Assembly (NCBI GenBank): GCA_031284645.1
Contig: JAITXS010000115.1
Coordinates: 1 to 22,901, forward strand
DNA: 22,901 bases
Direction: 5' to 3'
From: Spirochaetaceae bacterium
Lineage (GTDB): Bacteria; Spirochaetota; Spirochaetia; Treponematales; Breznakiellaceae
The notes under the pieces are model-generated. The model saw only the letters and a program-made list of their open reading frames with translations. It made no database searches and was not told the origin of the DNA. Position 1 is the first letter of the stretch, and the number at the start of each line of letters is the position of its first letter. The position numbers were made by a program, and so were the translations under genes. This document shows positions 7,062 through 13,850 of this stretch, one piece after another.

Positions 7062-7958
7062 TTAGAACTCCGGATTTCTTGGATAAATAGCGCTTGACTG
7101 CGTATTTGCCCGCTTCGGAACCCCGTTTTTTAACAAGGGATTATTAAGCAAAGCCTGCAAAAGGTCTTCGGCACTCATAAGGCTTTCACGCAGCTCAACA
7201 ATCATGGCAGTAATCTGCGGCATATCGGACGGCAGATACTCCGAGCTTTTATTAAGATTTGTCAGAATTCCGGAAAGCGAGGAAAGAGAACTTTCCAGAT
7301 TCGTATGAAAAGGACTTTCTTTTGACGCCAGCTCGGCGCTTAAATTTTCTATGTTTACAAGTGAGGCTTTAAGACTTAGCAGAATATCTTCCACGCCAAG
7401 AAAGGAGCGGCCCAGGCTTGTTGTGTCATCACCGGCAAGCGCATTATTAATGCCTTCTAAAAGTGTGTTTAAGCGGGTGATTAAAATTGTAATGCTGTCA
7501 TTTGAACGCGGAATATCCGCAAGACCTTCTTCAATAAGATTAATTGCTTGAGGTGAGTTGACAAGCGGGACAAGAGCGTTTTCAGGAAGCTGTGTTGAAC
7601 CCCGTCCCGGATAAAATATAAATTGGTTACCCAGTCCGATAGGACTTATCTGCAGCTCAACAAGAGAGCCCTCTTTTACATAATTGTTATACGTATCGTA
7701 AATAGTAAATTGAACATCAACATTATCATCCCTGTTAAGATCAAACGATTCTATACTCCCGATTTTAAAACCTTTATGCATAACACTCATATTTTTAGAA
7801 ATTCCTGCGCCCGAATTTAATACCGTGGTATAATGATAGTCCCTGTTGAACCATCTCTTGTTTGATCCAAGTAAAAACATGACAAAAATTAAAACGGCGA
7901 TTCCAAAAAAACTCAAAATCCCGACAATCTGTTCCTGGTACTTTATTCTGAAACGCAT
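7062..7958 (-). CDS. MlaD/MCE-domain periplasmic lipid-binding protein
   Basis: Substrate-binding component of a Mla/Mce-type lipid transporter, anchored in the inner membrane. The 298-residue protein has one N-terminal membrane helix (about 12-31), then an MCE domain (about 40-118) with VLNSGAGISKNMSVMHKGFKIG and the LQISPIGLGNQFI strand region. A long helical region rich in N, S and L follows, and the conserved NNPLLKNGVP near 270 is typical of MCE proteins. E. coli MlaD is about 183 residues, so the helical tail here is nearer to PqiB/Mce-type extensions that form a tunnel. AGAGAG precedes the ATG. The gene lies 12 bases after the ATPase gene and touches the TPR gene. Confidence 0.85.
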   Translation of the reverse strand: MRFRIKYQEQIVGILSFFGIAVLIFVMFLLGSNKRWFNRDYHYTTVLNSGAGISKNMSVMHKGFKIGSIESFDLNRDDNVDVQFTIYDTYNNYVKEGSLVELQISPIGLGNQFIFYPGRGSTQLPENALVPLVNSPQAINLIEEGLADIPRSNDSITILITRLNTLLEGINNALAGDDTTSLGRSFLGVEDILLSLKASLVNIENLSAELASKESPFHTNLESSLSSLSGILTNLNKSSEYLPSDMPQITAMIVELRESLMSAEDLLQALLNNPLLKNGVPKRANTQSSAIYPRNPEF

Positions 7959-7970
7959 TTTGATTTCTCT

Positions 7971-8681
7971 CTATTGATGATTCTCCGCAGCCGAACTGCC
8001 GATGACACGTGACAATTCCCCATTATTTATTATCAGGATACAATCCGCAAGAGCCTTGACCAGGGAAATATCATGGCTTACGAAAATAATCGTCTTATGC
8101 TCCGCTTTGTATTTTTTGACTATATCCAAAAGCCTGTCGGCGGAACTGTCGTCCAAAGATTCAATCCATTCATCAAGAAATAAAAGATCGGGACAACAAA
8201 TGATTCCCCGCGCAAACCCGATAAGTTTTTGTTCCCCCATTGAAAGCTTGTCCGGACGGAGATCCAATCCTTTTTGATAATTAAGCATGGCAAGCGTATT
8301 TGTTATTTTTTCTTTTTGTTCCTGCTCTTTCATATCCGGAAAATGAAGACGCAGGGGCAGGTCTACTGTTTGAAAGACAGTTTGATTTGCCCACAGCGCG
8401 GAATTTTGAAAAACAAAAGCGCTTTCACGGCGAAAGCTTAAATTTTCTTTTCTGCTCATTGTTGCGATATTCTTTTTCCGGTAGAACACATCCCCCGTAT
8501 CGGGCACAAGAATTCCGGCTGCCAGTTTCAGTATCGTGCTTTTGCCTGAACCTATCTCGCCTGTTAACGCACTTGTAACACCTGCGTTAAATTGATAAGA
8601 AAAATTTTTTATGATGGTATCGCTTTGTATATTGAATGACACGTTCCGCATCTCAATAACAGGCGATGTATCTCTATCCAC
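7971..8681 (-). CDS. MlaF-like ABC transporter ATP-binding protein
   Basis: ATPase driving the MlaE/MCE lipid transporter. The 236 residues hold a single nucleotide-binding domain: Walker A GEIGSGKST (41-49), Q-loop Gln92 (FVFQNSALW), Walker B LLFLDE with catalytic Glu171, and switch His in FVSHD. The signature motif reads LSMGEQ (146-151) instead of LSGGQ, which is tolerable but unusual. The start is a GTG with AAGGA six bases upstream; no ATG lies near the N-terminus. The gene begins 18 bases after the permease stop, so it is in the same operon. Confidence 0.85.
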   Translation of the reverse strand: MDRDTSPVIEMRNVSFNIQSDTIIKNFSYQFNAGVTSALTGEIGSGKSTILKLAAGILVPDTGDVFYRKKNIATMSRKENLSFRRESAFVFQNSALWANQTVFQTVDLPLRLHFPDMKEQEQKEKITNTLAMLNYQKGLDLRPDKLSMGEQKLIGFARGIICCPDLLFLDEWIESLDDSSADRLLDIVKKYKAEHKTIIFVSHDISLVKALADCILIINNGELSRVIGSSAAENHQ

Positions 8682-8699
8682 TCTTATTCCTTATCACCA

Positions 8700-9530
8700 T
8701 TATAATAACCATATATAGTAAAATACCGAAAGAATAATATCGACGGCTATACACCAGATAAAGCAGGAAGCAACCGCTTTTAATCCCGCGACCGGAATTT
8801 CCGTATAGGCGTATTCCACTGAAAACCCTTGTATAATCGCAATAAGCGAAATGATCATCCCGAAGCAAATACTTTTTATTATTGAAATCAGTACATCATA
8901 TACCGTTAAGGTTTGAAAGAAATTATAGACATACGAGGCCGCCGCTCCGTGGTAGAATAATTGCTCACAGAGAAAAGCGCCTAAAAAACCGAATAGCGAA
9001 AAATATATGTTTAATAAAAAAACAGAAAAGCTTACGCCGAGAAAACGCGGAGCGGCAAGATGTTCAAGGGGATCAAGTCCGATGGAAATATATGCTTCTG
9101 TTTCCCGCGAAATAACATTGCCGGCTAATTCCGTTGCGATTGCCGCCGCGGAATGTGCTATCACAATAAACGCAATAAGCAGGGGCCCGAGTTCCCGCAC
9201 AAGAATGGTAATAAGCAGGGGATAGATAAGCATTTCTTGTGAAAAGCCTGTAAGGAACGGCGTCCCGAGTATAACGATTGCAAAGCCTGTACTGAAAGCC
9301 AATAAAAAACTAATCCTCAATGCCTCAGCACAGGTAAAGAACACTTGTGAAATAAATATTCTATGGGACGCTTTCCCCTGAAAGATAAAATAATAGGTGC
9401 TTTTTAGTATTTTAACTAAAAGCCCCAGATTATAGAGAAAAACAGCAGCCTGCTTCCGGTAAAAACCGGAGACGGGGAAATTTACCAACTCTTTGTCAAG
9501 CCGTTTTTGTTTTATTTTTTGTTTCAGCAA
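8700..9530 (-). CDS. MlaE-like permease
   Basis: Inner-membrane permease of the phospholipid transporter (MlaE/DUF140 family). The 276-residue protein shows about five or six membrane helices and the family core: LVRELGPLLIAFIVIAHSA, then IATELAGN, then LDPLEHLAAPRFLGV, which matches the RELGPVL and DPVxxLxxPR patterns of MlaE proteins. The usual AGR after the RELGP helix is replaced by AHS. The likely start is TTG at 9530 with AGGG six bases upstream; no ATG lies near this position. The first 35 bases overlap the end of the GHKL-HDOD gene, indicating translational coupling. MlaA, MlaB and MlaC homologues are not seen in the window. Confidence 0.83.
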   Translation of the reverse strand: MLKQKIKQKRLDKELVNFPVSGFYRKQAAVFLYNLGLLVKILKSTYYFIFQGKASHRIFISQVFFTCAEALRISFLLAFSTGFAIVILGTPFLTGFSQEMLIYPLLITILVRELGPLLIAFIVIAHSAAAIATELAGNVISRETEAYISIGLDPLEHLAAPRFLGVSFSVFLLNIYFSLFGFLGAFLCEQLFYHGAAASYVYNFFQTLTVYDVLISIIKSICFGMIISLIAIIQGFSVEYAYTEIPVAGLKAVASCFIWCIAVDIILSVFYYIWLL

Positions 9531-11007
9531 GATAGCCCTGAGATAAACGGCTTATAACAAGCTCAAGCTGTTTTTTAGGCCCAAGCCCGAAATCAGCAAG
9601 CACGGCCGGTTCAAGCTGTTCAAAAATCGAATCGCCGCTTTCAATTTCACAAAGCATATTTGCCAGATAAACCGCGTTAACAAGAGGACGGAATTCCTGC
9701 GGTGCGGAAAGCGGATCATGATGATATCGTATAGCCGCGACAAACATATCAGGAAAATTCCATTTTTCGGCAACAAGTGCGCCGATTTCAGCATGATTCA
9801 TTCCTGCAGCAAAATCCTCAAACATTACCTGCGGAATATTTTTCCGCTCGCAGAACGATGCCATTTTCGCGGCAAGTTCCGGAACGTTTTTTGAGAAAAC
9901 AATTCTACCCATGTCGTGGAGCATCGCGCATGTATAAGAGTCATCAAGGATACTTTTTTGTTTTCCGAAATTCCGCACAATGTTATAAGCAAAAAAAGCT
10001 GTCTTGTAACTATGCTCCCAAAGCTCTTTTTTTTCTTTTGTGTCATTACCTAAAATATTCTGGGTTCCGTACGAATACAGCATATTTTTTATTTCTCTCA
10101 TGCCAAGAATTTTGAGCGCATCGACAATTTTCTCCACCTTCTTCGGCGTCATATACAGGGGTGAATTCGCTGATTTTAAAACAGCCGCAGTCATTGCAGG
10201 ATCGGTGGAAATGTTTTTTGCGATATCTATCATATTTGAACGCGGGCTATCAACGAGCCTTTGGATGGTGATAATGTTTTCCGGAAAATGAGGCAGGGAA
10301 TCCACATTATCAACGATGGCTTGAGTTAAATCAGAAAGATCGCCCATGTCTTTTTGTTTAAAGGGAATAGTCAGGCGGGCTATCGTTTCCTTGTCCGTGC
10401 TGAAAATTTCAAAAGAGTCTTCATTAAGTCCCATCTTTTTCAGCATGAGAACAAGAACGATAAGTCCCAGTCCGGCTCCCTCGGAATCATCTAAAACATA
10501 GGTAAAAGCATCGCTTAAACTATTGTACTGCCTTGAATGGGCGAGTTTATCGTAGATTCGTTCCTGTTCTATTTTTGAAACAACAACATTGTTGCGTACC
10601 TCAATAATAATCGAATCCTGTTTGTAGAGAAAAATTACTTTTATATAGTAAGCTAAGTCCTTTTGCATCTGAAGATAATAGGCAAGATTATCCAACATAT
10701 CTTTTTTGAAAGTACGCATTCCCAGTTCGTATTGCCGGGAGTCATTGAGATCAAGTTTTTTTTCCAGAAAATAAACCCGCTTTGTATTTGCTTTTTTTGC
10801 ATTAACCGCAAGTTCCTGCACACAATACTCAATACAGTCTTTGAATGTTTCCAGTCCGGCATATCTTAAAAAAACAGCTAGAACCTGCGCGATGTATATT
10901 TCCATACTATGAGGGAGGGTATAGCTTGTAATAGTCAAAGGTATCTCTGATTGGGTGGCTTTTTTTATTTTATCTTCATCGACACGCAACTCGGGTTCAA
11001 TATTCAT
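9496..11007 (-). CDS. GHKL-ATPase-like/HDOD-domain fusion protein
   Basis: A 503-residue cytoplasmic protein with two parts. The N-terminal half (about 1-220) shows histidine-kinase-type ATPase motifs: an N-box in VQELAVNAKKAN (63-74) and a G-box in DDSEGAGLGL (173-182). It has no phosphoacceptor histidine domain. The C-terminal part (about 225-450) is an HDOD domain: FPENIITIQRLVDSPRSN, the DPAMTAAVLKSANSPLY helix, CAMLHDMGRIVFS with His364-Asp365, His405, and RYHHDP (428-432). The last metal-ligand position reads LAN (450) where true HD hydrolases have Asp, consistent with a non-catalytic HDOD. Signalling or scaffolding is likely, and the output is unknown. AAGGA lies 7 bases before the ATG. 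It is first in the operon and overlaps the MlaE-like gene. Confidence 0.8.
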   Translation of the reverse strand: MNIEPELRVDEDKIKKATQSEIPLTITSYTLPHSMEIYIAQVLAVFLRYAGLETFKDCIEYCVQELAVNAKKANTKRVYFLEKKLDLNDSRQYELGMRTFKKDMLDNLAYYLQMQKDLAYYIKVIFLYKQDSIIIEVRNNVVVSKIEQERIYDKLAHSRQYNSLSDAFTYVLDDSEGAGLGLIVLVLMLKKMGLNEDSFEIFSTDKETIARLTIPFKQKDMGDLSDLTQAIVDNVDSLPHFPENIITIQRLVDSPRSNMIDIAKNISTDPAMTAAVLKSANSPLYMTPKKVEKIVDALKILGMREIKNMLYSYGTQNILGNDTKEKKELWEHSYKTAFFAYNIVRNFGKQKSILDDSYTCAMLHDMGRIVFSKNVPELAAKMASFCERKNIPQVMFEDFAAGMNHAEIGALVAEKWNFPDMFVAAIRYHHDPLSAPQEFRPLVNAVYLANMLCEIESGDSIFEQLEPAVLADFGLGPKKQLELVISRLSQGYLAETKNKTKTA

Positions 11008-11031
11008 GTCATTATCCTTAAACTTTGAGAT

Positions 11032-11060
11032 ATATTACTCATTTTTGCCACAAAATTCAA
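11032..11060 (-). promoter_or_regulatory. Sigma-70 promoter of the HDOD/Mla operon
   Basis: On the minus strand TTGAAT (11055-11060) and TAATAT (11032-11037) are separated by 17 bases, giving a start about 18 bases before the GHKL-HDOD ATG. The gaps between the five genes are too small for other obvious promoters, so this one probably drives all of them. Confidence 0.65.
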
Positions 11061-11089
11061 GGGTTCGCGCTGCCTTGTAAATAATCCGG

Positions 11090-11300
11090 TCGAAAAGCTT
11101 GGCTGACCGAAAACTAAAACCCGGCCAAAATCAGAACACGCCGAACTGAACCGGCCTCTTGGCCCTCCCCTGAAACATCCGGCGGCGCCATGAGCCGCGC
11201 GTATGGTGCCCCGAATGCCCTTTCGCAGACCTTTTGGCTATTCCTCCGAGTGCTTGACCTTGATCCGGTGGGCTGTGGTATCATAGCCATGATAGTTTGT
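11090..11300. other. GC-rich intergenic island
   Basis: Within the 357-base gap between two divergent genes, about 11065-11280 is distinctly richer in G and C than its neighbours, with runs such as CCGGCGGCGCC. It holds small inverted repeats (CGGTC/GACCG near 11089-11111). A 66-codon reading frame on the minus strand (11114-11314) has no ribosome site and crosses the rightward promoter, so it is probably not a gene. It may be a dispersed repeat or a remnant of a lost gene. Confidence 0.4.
11254..11284 (+). promoter_or_regulatory. Extended -10 promoter for the DUF4190/Lgt genes
   Basis: TTGACC at 11254-11259 and TATCAT at 11279-11284 are 19 bases apart, which is long. The TGG directly before the -10 gives an extended -10 element that can compensate. 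The -10 is also one arm of a perfect inverted repeat, TATCAT-AGCC-ATGATA (11279-11294), a possible repressor site. Confidence 0.45.
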
Positions 11301-11364
11301 ATATTATCAATCAAAGCGGGGTAAGTTTATTTAAAAAATTGAACCGGTTTATGGAGATTTTGAT

Positions 11365-11688
11365 ATGGGAACAGCGAGCCTCGTTTTGGGTATTATCAGT
11401 ATTGTTTTTAGCTGGGTACCCTTGTGGAATTATGTTGCTTTAGCAGCGGGTATTATTGCTATTGTTTTTGGGGTCAAAAGCAGGAAGGTCGCTCAAATAA
11501 ATGGGCAGGGAGCCGGTATTCCTGCTGCGGGTTTGGTTCTTGGCATTGTTGGTACGGTTTTATCCGGTGTTGGCGCGCTTACCTGTACGCTCTGTACTAT
11601 GGGATTGAGCGGCGCGTGTCTTGACGACTCGACGATAGAAAACCTGAAAGATGCGGGTGATGCTATTCAAGACGCTTTTATTCTTTAA
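11365..11688 (+). CDS. DUF4190-like small membrane protein
   Basis: A 107-residue protein of two long hydrophobic hairpin segments: residues about 3-35 (SLVLGIISIVFSW, then a second stretch ending GIIAIVFGVKSRK), and about 50-85 (IPAAGLVLGIVGTVLSG). This repeated LGI-GI pattern with a central basic GxKSRK loop is characteristic of the DUF4190 family, whose function is unknown. A cysteine cluster (CTLC) lies near residue 75. GGAG sits 8 bases before the ATG. It is the first gene after the promoter at 11254 and 52 bases ahead of the Lgt-like gene, so co-transcription is likely. Confidence 0.65.
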   Translation: MGTASLVLGIISIVFSWVPLWNYVALAAGIIAIVFGVKSRKVAQINGQGAGIPAAGLVLGIVGTVLSGVGALTCTLCTMGLSGACLDDSTIENLKDAGDAIQDAFIL

Positions 11689-11740
11689 AAGTGCCTCTGC
11701 CTTGTTATATCTTTGATATGTCTTTGGTGTAAGAATTATT

Positions 11741-12601
11741 ATGTTCCCCTTTATTGAACTATTCGGAAAAACGATTGGTATGTACGGTCTCATGACGCTC
11801 GTTGGTATTCTTGCAGCGGGTTTTTACTCGTGCCGGATCGCGAAAAAAATGAGCTATGATGATAATGAGCTTATTGTTTTTCTGTTAATAAGCTCAATAG
11901 GGCTCTTTTTTGGCGGACATATATTATACGCCCTGGTGAATTATAAATATATTCTGTACCTTATACACAACACAGAAAAATTATCCTCGTTTTATGCTTT
12001 GTTTGACAGCTTCCGGCTTTTATTTGGCGGCAGTGTTTTTTACGGGGGACTGTTGGGCGGTATAGCTGCTGCGTATCTTTATGCGGGTATAAAAAAACGT
12101 GATTTTGCATTTTTATCTGATATATGTGCACCGGCGATTCCGCTTTTTCATTTTTTCGGCAGGATTGCCTGTTTTCTCGGGGGCTGCTGTTTTGGTATTG
12201 AACACGATTGGGGATTTACGTTTCACAACTCTTTGGTTGCACAGTCAAACGGGGTTCAACGTTTTCCTGTGCAATTGTTAGAGGCGCTTTTTAATCTTGC
12301 ATTATTTTTTTGTTTGATGTATCTGCAAAAAAGAATATATTTTGATATTTCTGATGATACAAGTTCCGGTAAACGGCAGGGGCGAAATATCAAAAATTTG
12401 TGCGGGCGGCGTTTGTTGTTCGTATATTTAATGAGTTATTCGACCGGCAGATTTTTTCTTGAATACCTGCGCGGAGATTCGTACCGGGGTCATTTTTTGT
12501 TATTTTCAACATCGCAGTTTATTGCTCTTGTCGTGTTTAGCGTATCGCTTTTTCTCTTTCTGCGCGGAGCTTTAAAAAAAAATCCGCCGCCCCTTAATTG
12601 A
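11741..12601 (+). CDS. lgt: Lgt-like prolipoprotein diacylglyceryl transferase
   Basis: Transfers diacylglycerol from phosphatidylglycerol to the lipobox cysteine of prolipoproteins at the inner membrane. The 286-residue polytopic protein shows the family pattern: GGSVFYGGLLGG (96-107), the signature HFFGRIACFLGGCCFG (137-152), FPVQLLEAL (175-183) and GRFFLEYLRGD (236-246). Arg141, Arg237 and Glu241 match residues essential in E. coli Lgt (R143, R239, E243). The signature is the cysteine-rich variant (ACFLGGCC), not the GNF form, and a charged insert lies around 203-224. It could be the main Lgt or a second, specialised paralogue. The Shine-Dalgarno is weak (TAAGA). The two binding lipoproteins in this window are potential substrates. 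Confidence 0.8.
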   Translation: MFPFIELFGKTIGMYGLMTLVGILAAGFYSCRIAKKMSYDDNELIVFLLISSIGLFFGGHILYALVNYKYILYLIHNTEKLSSFYALFDSFRLLFGGSVFYGGLLGGIAAAYLYAGIKKRDFAFLSDICAPAIPLFHFFGRIACFLGGCCFGIEHDWGFTFHNSLVAQSNGVQRFPVQLLEALFNLALFFCLMYLQKRIYFDISDDTSSGKRQGRNIKNLCGRRLLFVYLMSYSTGRFFLEYLRGDSYRGHFLLFSTSQFIALVVFSVSLFLFLRGALKKNPPPLN

Positions 12602-12634
12602 CAAAACACTCATAAAATCACTAGCATTCTTGAT

Positions 12635-13732
12635 ATGTCGAGTTTTGATGGATTGATCAGCCAAAAGCTGGAGGATAAATACAAAAGTCTTGTTGAAAGC
12701 GATTATCTTTTACCGCTTAAAGTTACGGACTTTTATTTGAAAAAAATACGGGAAGAAACGCAGGCAATAGGAATAGGCGGTCCGTTGTATAAAACAGTGC
12801 TCCCGACAGAGGAACGTCTGAATATAAGCCTTTGCGGAGAAAGCCGCGACTATATAAACGAGAAACGGCATATGCCCGTTTTACAGGCAGATTATATTGT
12901 CAGAAAATACAGCGACAGATTAATCTTTTTAGTATCGGATGATTGTTTTGCCCATTGTCAATATTGTTTTAGAACATACAAACTAAGCAGTGAAAAAAAA
13001 GACAGGAAAAATCAGCCCTGCTTAAATATCGAAGAGAAAACAGAAGTTCTGTTTGCTTATTTAAAATCTCATCCTGAGATAAAAGAAGTTATTCTTACAG
13101 GCGGCGATCCCTTAACATTACAGGCCGATAAGCTCCGTTTTATATTCAAAAAATTATCTGCATGGAAATTAAGATTACACACGAGGGCAATCGTATATAG
13201 TCCTGATGTAATAGACAGCGATATACTATCACTCTTGCATGAACACAATGTAAAAATAGTATTTCACATCAATCATCCTTACGAAATATGCCGCATGGTC
13301 GAGGATAAAATTCTTTTGATGTCAAAAAACAATATTAAACTATACGCTCAATTTCCTCTTTTACGCGGAATAAATGATAATGACGAAGTCTTAACATTAC
13401 TTCTTGAAAAATGTGCAGACTTAAATATTCGTCCCCTGTCAATCTTTTGTGTGGAGCCGAACAAATATTCCGCTTCTTTTAGATTAAATTTTAAAAGGAT
13501 TGAGAAAATAATAAACAAGATAAATTGGAATACGCCTTCATGGATAAATTCCGTACGATTTGTCCTGGATAGTGAAATCGGCAAAGTAAGGCGGGAGGAT
13601 ATAATCAGAAGGGACAAGACGGAAATCGTCTTTGGGAGAGACGGCAAAGAAATACGTTACCGTGATTTTCCGGCGGAATACGACATCCCCGCTCATCCCG
13701 ACACCGTGTTATGGAAAGGCAAAGGTCTTTAA
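12635..13732 (+). CDS. KamA-like radical SAM protein (lysine 2,3-aminomutase family)
   Basis: A 365-residue radical SAM enzyme related to KamA/EpmB. It has the cluster-binding CFAHCQYC (Cys104, 108, 111), the SAM-binding LTGGDPL (154-160), HTRAIVYSP (182-190) and PLLRGINDND (241-250). In lysine 2,3-aminomutase the lysine-contacting Asp293, Asp330 and the PLP lysine Lys337 are conserved. By eye these align here with Glu274, Asp312 and Lys317, but the glycine-rich GGGGK loop is shortened to SEIGK. The substrate may therefore not be lysine. No Shine-Dalgarno is obvious before the ATG. It follows the Lgt-like gene by 33 bases and ends in its own terminator. Its base composition looks more AT-rich than the sugar operon. 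Confidence 0.75.
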   Translation: MSSFDGLISQKLEDKYKSLVESDYLLPLKVTDFYLKKIREETQAIGIGGPLYKTVLPTEERLNISLCGESRDYINEKRHMPVLQADYIVRKYSDRLIFLVSDDCFAHCQYCFRTYKLSSEKKDRKNQPCLNIEEKTEVLFAYLKSHPEIKEVILTGGDPLTLQADKLRFIFKKLSAWKLRLHTRAIVYSPDVIDSDILSLLHEHNVKIVFHINHPYEICRMVEDKILLMSKNNIKLYAQFPLLRGINDNDEVLTLLLEKCADLNIRPLSIFCVEPNKYSASFRLNFKRIEKIINKINWNTPSWINSVRFVLDSEIGKVRREDIIRRDKTEIVFGRDGKEIRYRDFPAEYDIPAHPDTVLWKGKGL

Positions 13733-13744
13733 GCCTTTCTTTTT
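13715..13744 (+). terminator. Terminator overlapping the KamA-like stop codon
   Basis: AAAGGC (13715-13720) pairs with GCCTTT (13733-13738), with an inner AAAG/CTTT stem in the loop, followed by CTTTTT (13739-13744). The TAA stop (13730-13732) lies within the hairpin. It separates the DUF4190-Lgt-KamA unit from the phosphate transporter gene. Confidence 0.65.
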
Positions 13745-13762
13745 AAGGGCTCGGATACGAGG

Positions 13763-13803
13763 GGAAATTTCAGGGAATTTCCATCCTTTCGGGTCTATAC
13801 CCG
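13763..13803 (+). promoter_or_regulatory. Inverted repeats upstream of the Na/Pi transporter gene
   Basis: GGAAATT (13763-13769) and AATTTCC (13776-13782) form an inverted repeat with a 6-base spacer. A short hairpin CGGGT-CTAT-ACCCG follows at 13790-13803. A pyrimidine-rich stretch with TTACTCTTT repeated then runs to the gene start. This could be an operator or leader, but no clear promoter was found. Confidence 0.3.
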
Positions 13804-13850
13804 GCTTTGAACCCTTTACTCTTTCCCCGTTACTCTTTACGCTTTAAACT

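Noticed and set aside
9496..9530. Frameshift joining the HDOD and MlaE-like genes into a fusion
   Set aside because: Both genes have complete domains with independent ends, and the 35-base overlap is an ordinary coupled arrangement with a TTG start and an AGGG ribosome site.
11114..11314. 66-codon minus-strand reading frame in the GC-rich island
   Set aside because: No ribosome site, no recognisable domain, and it crosses the rightward extended -10 promoter. Its length is expected by chance in GC-rich DNA. Kept only as a composition anomaly.
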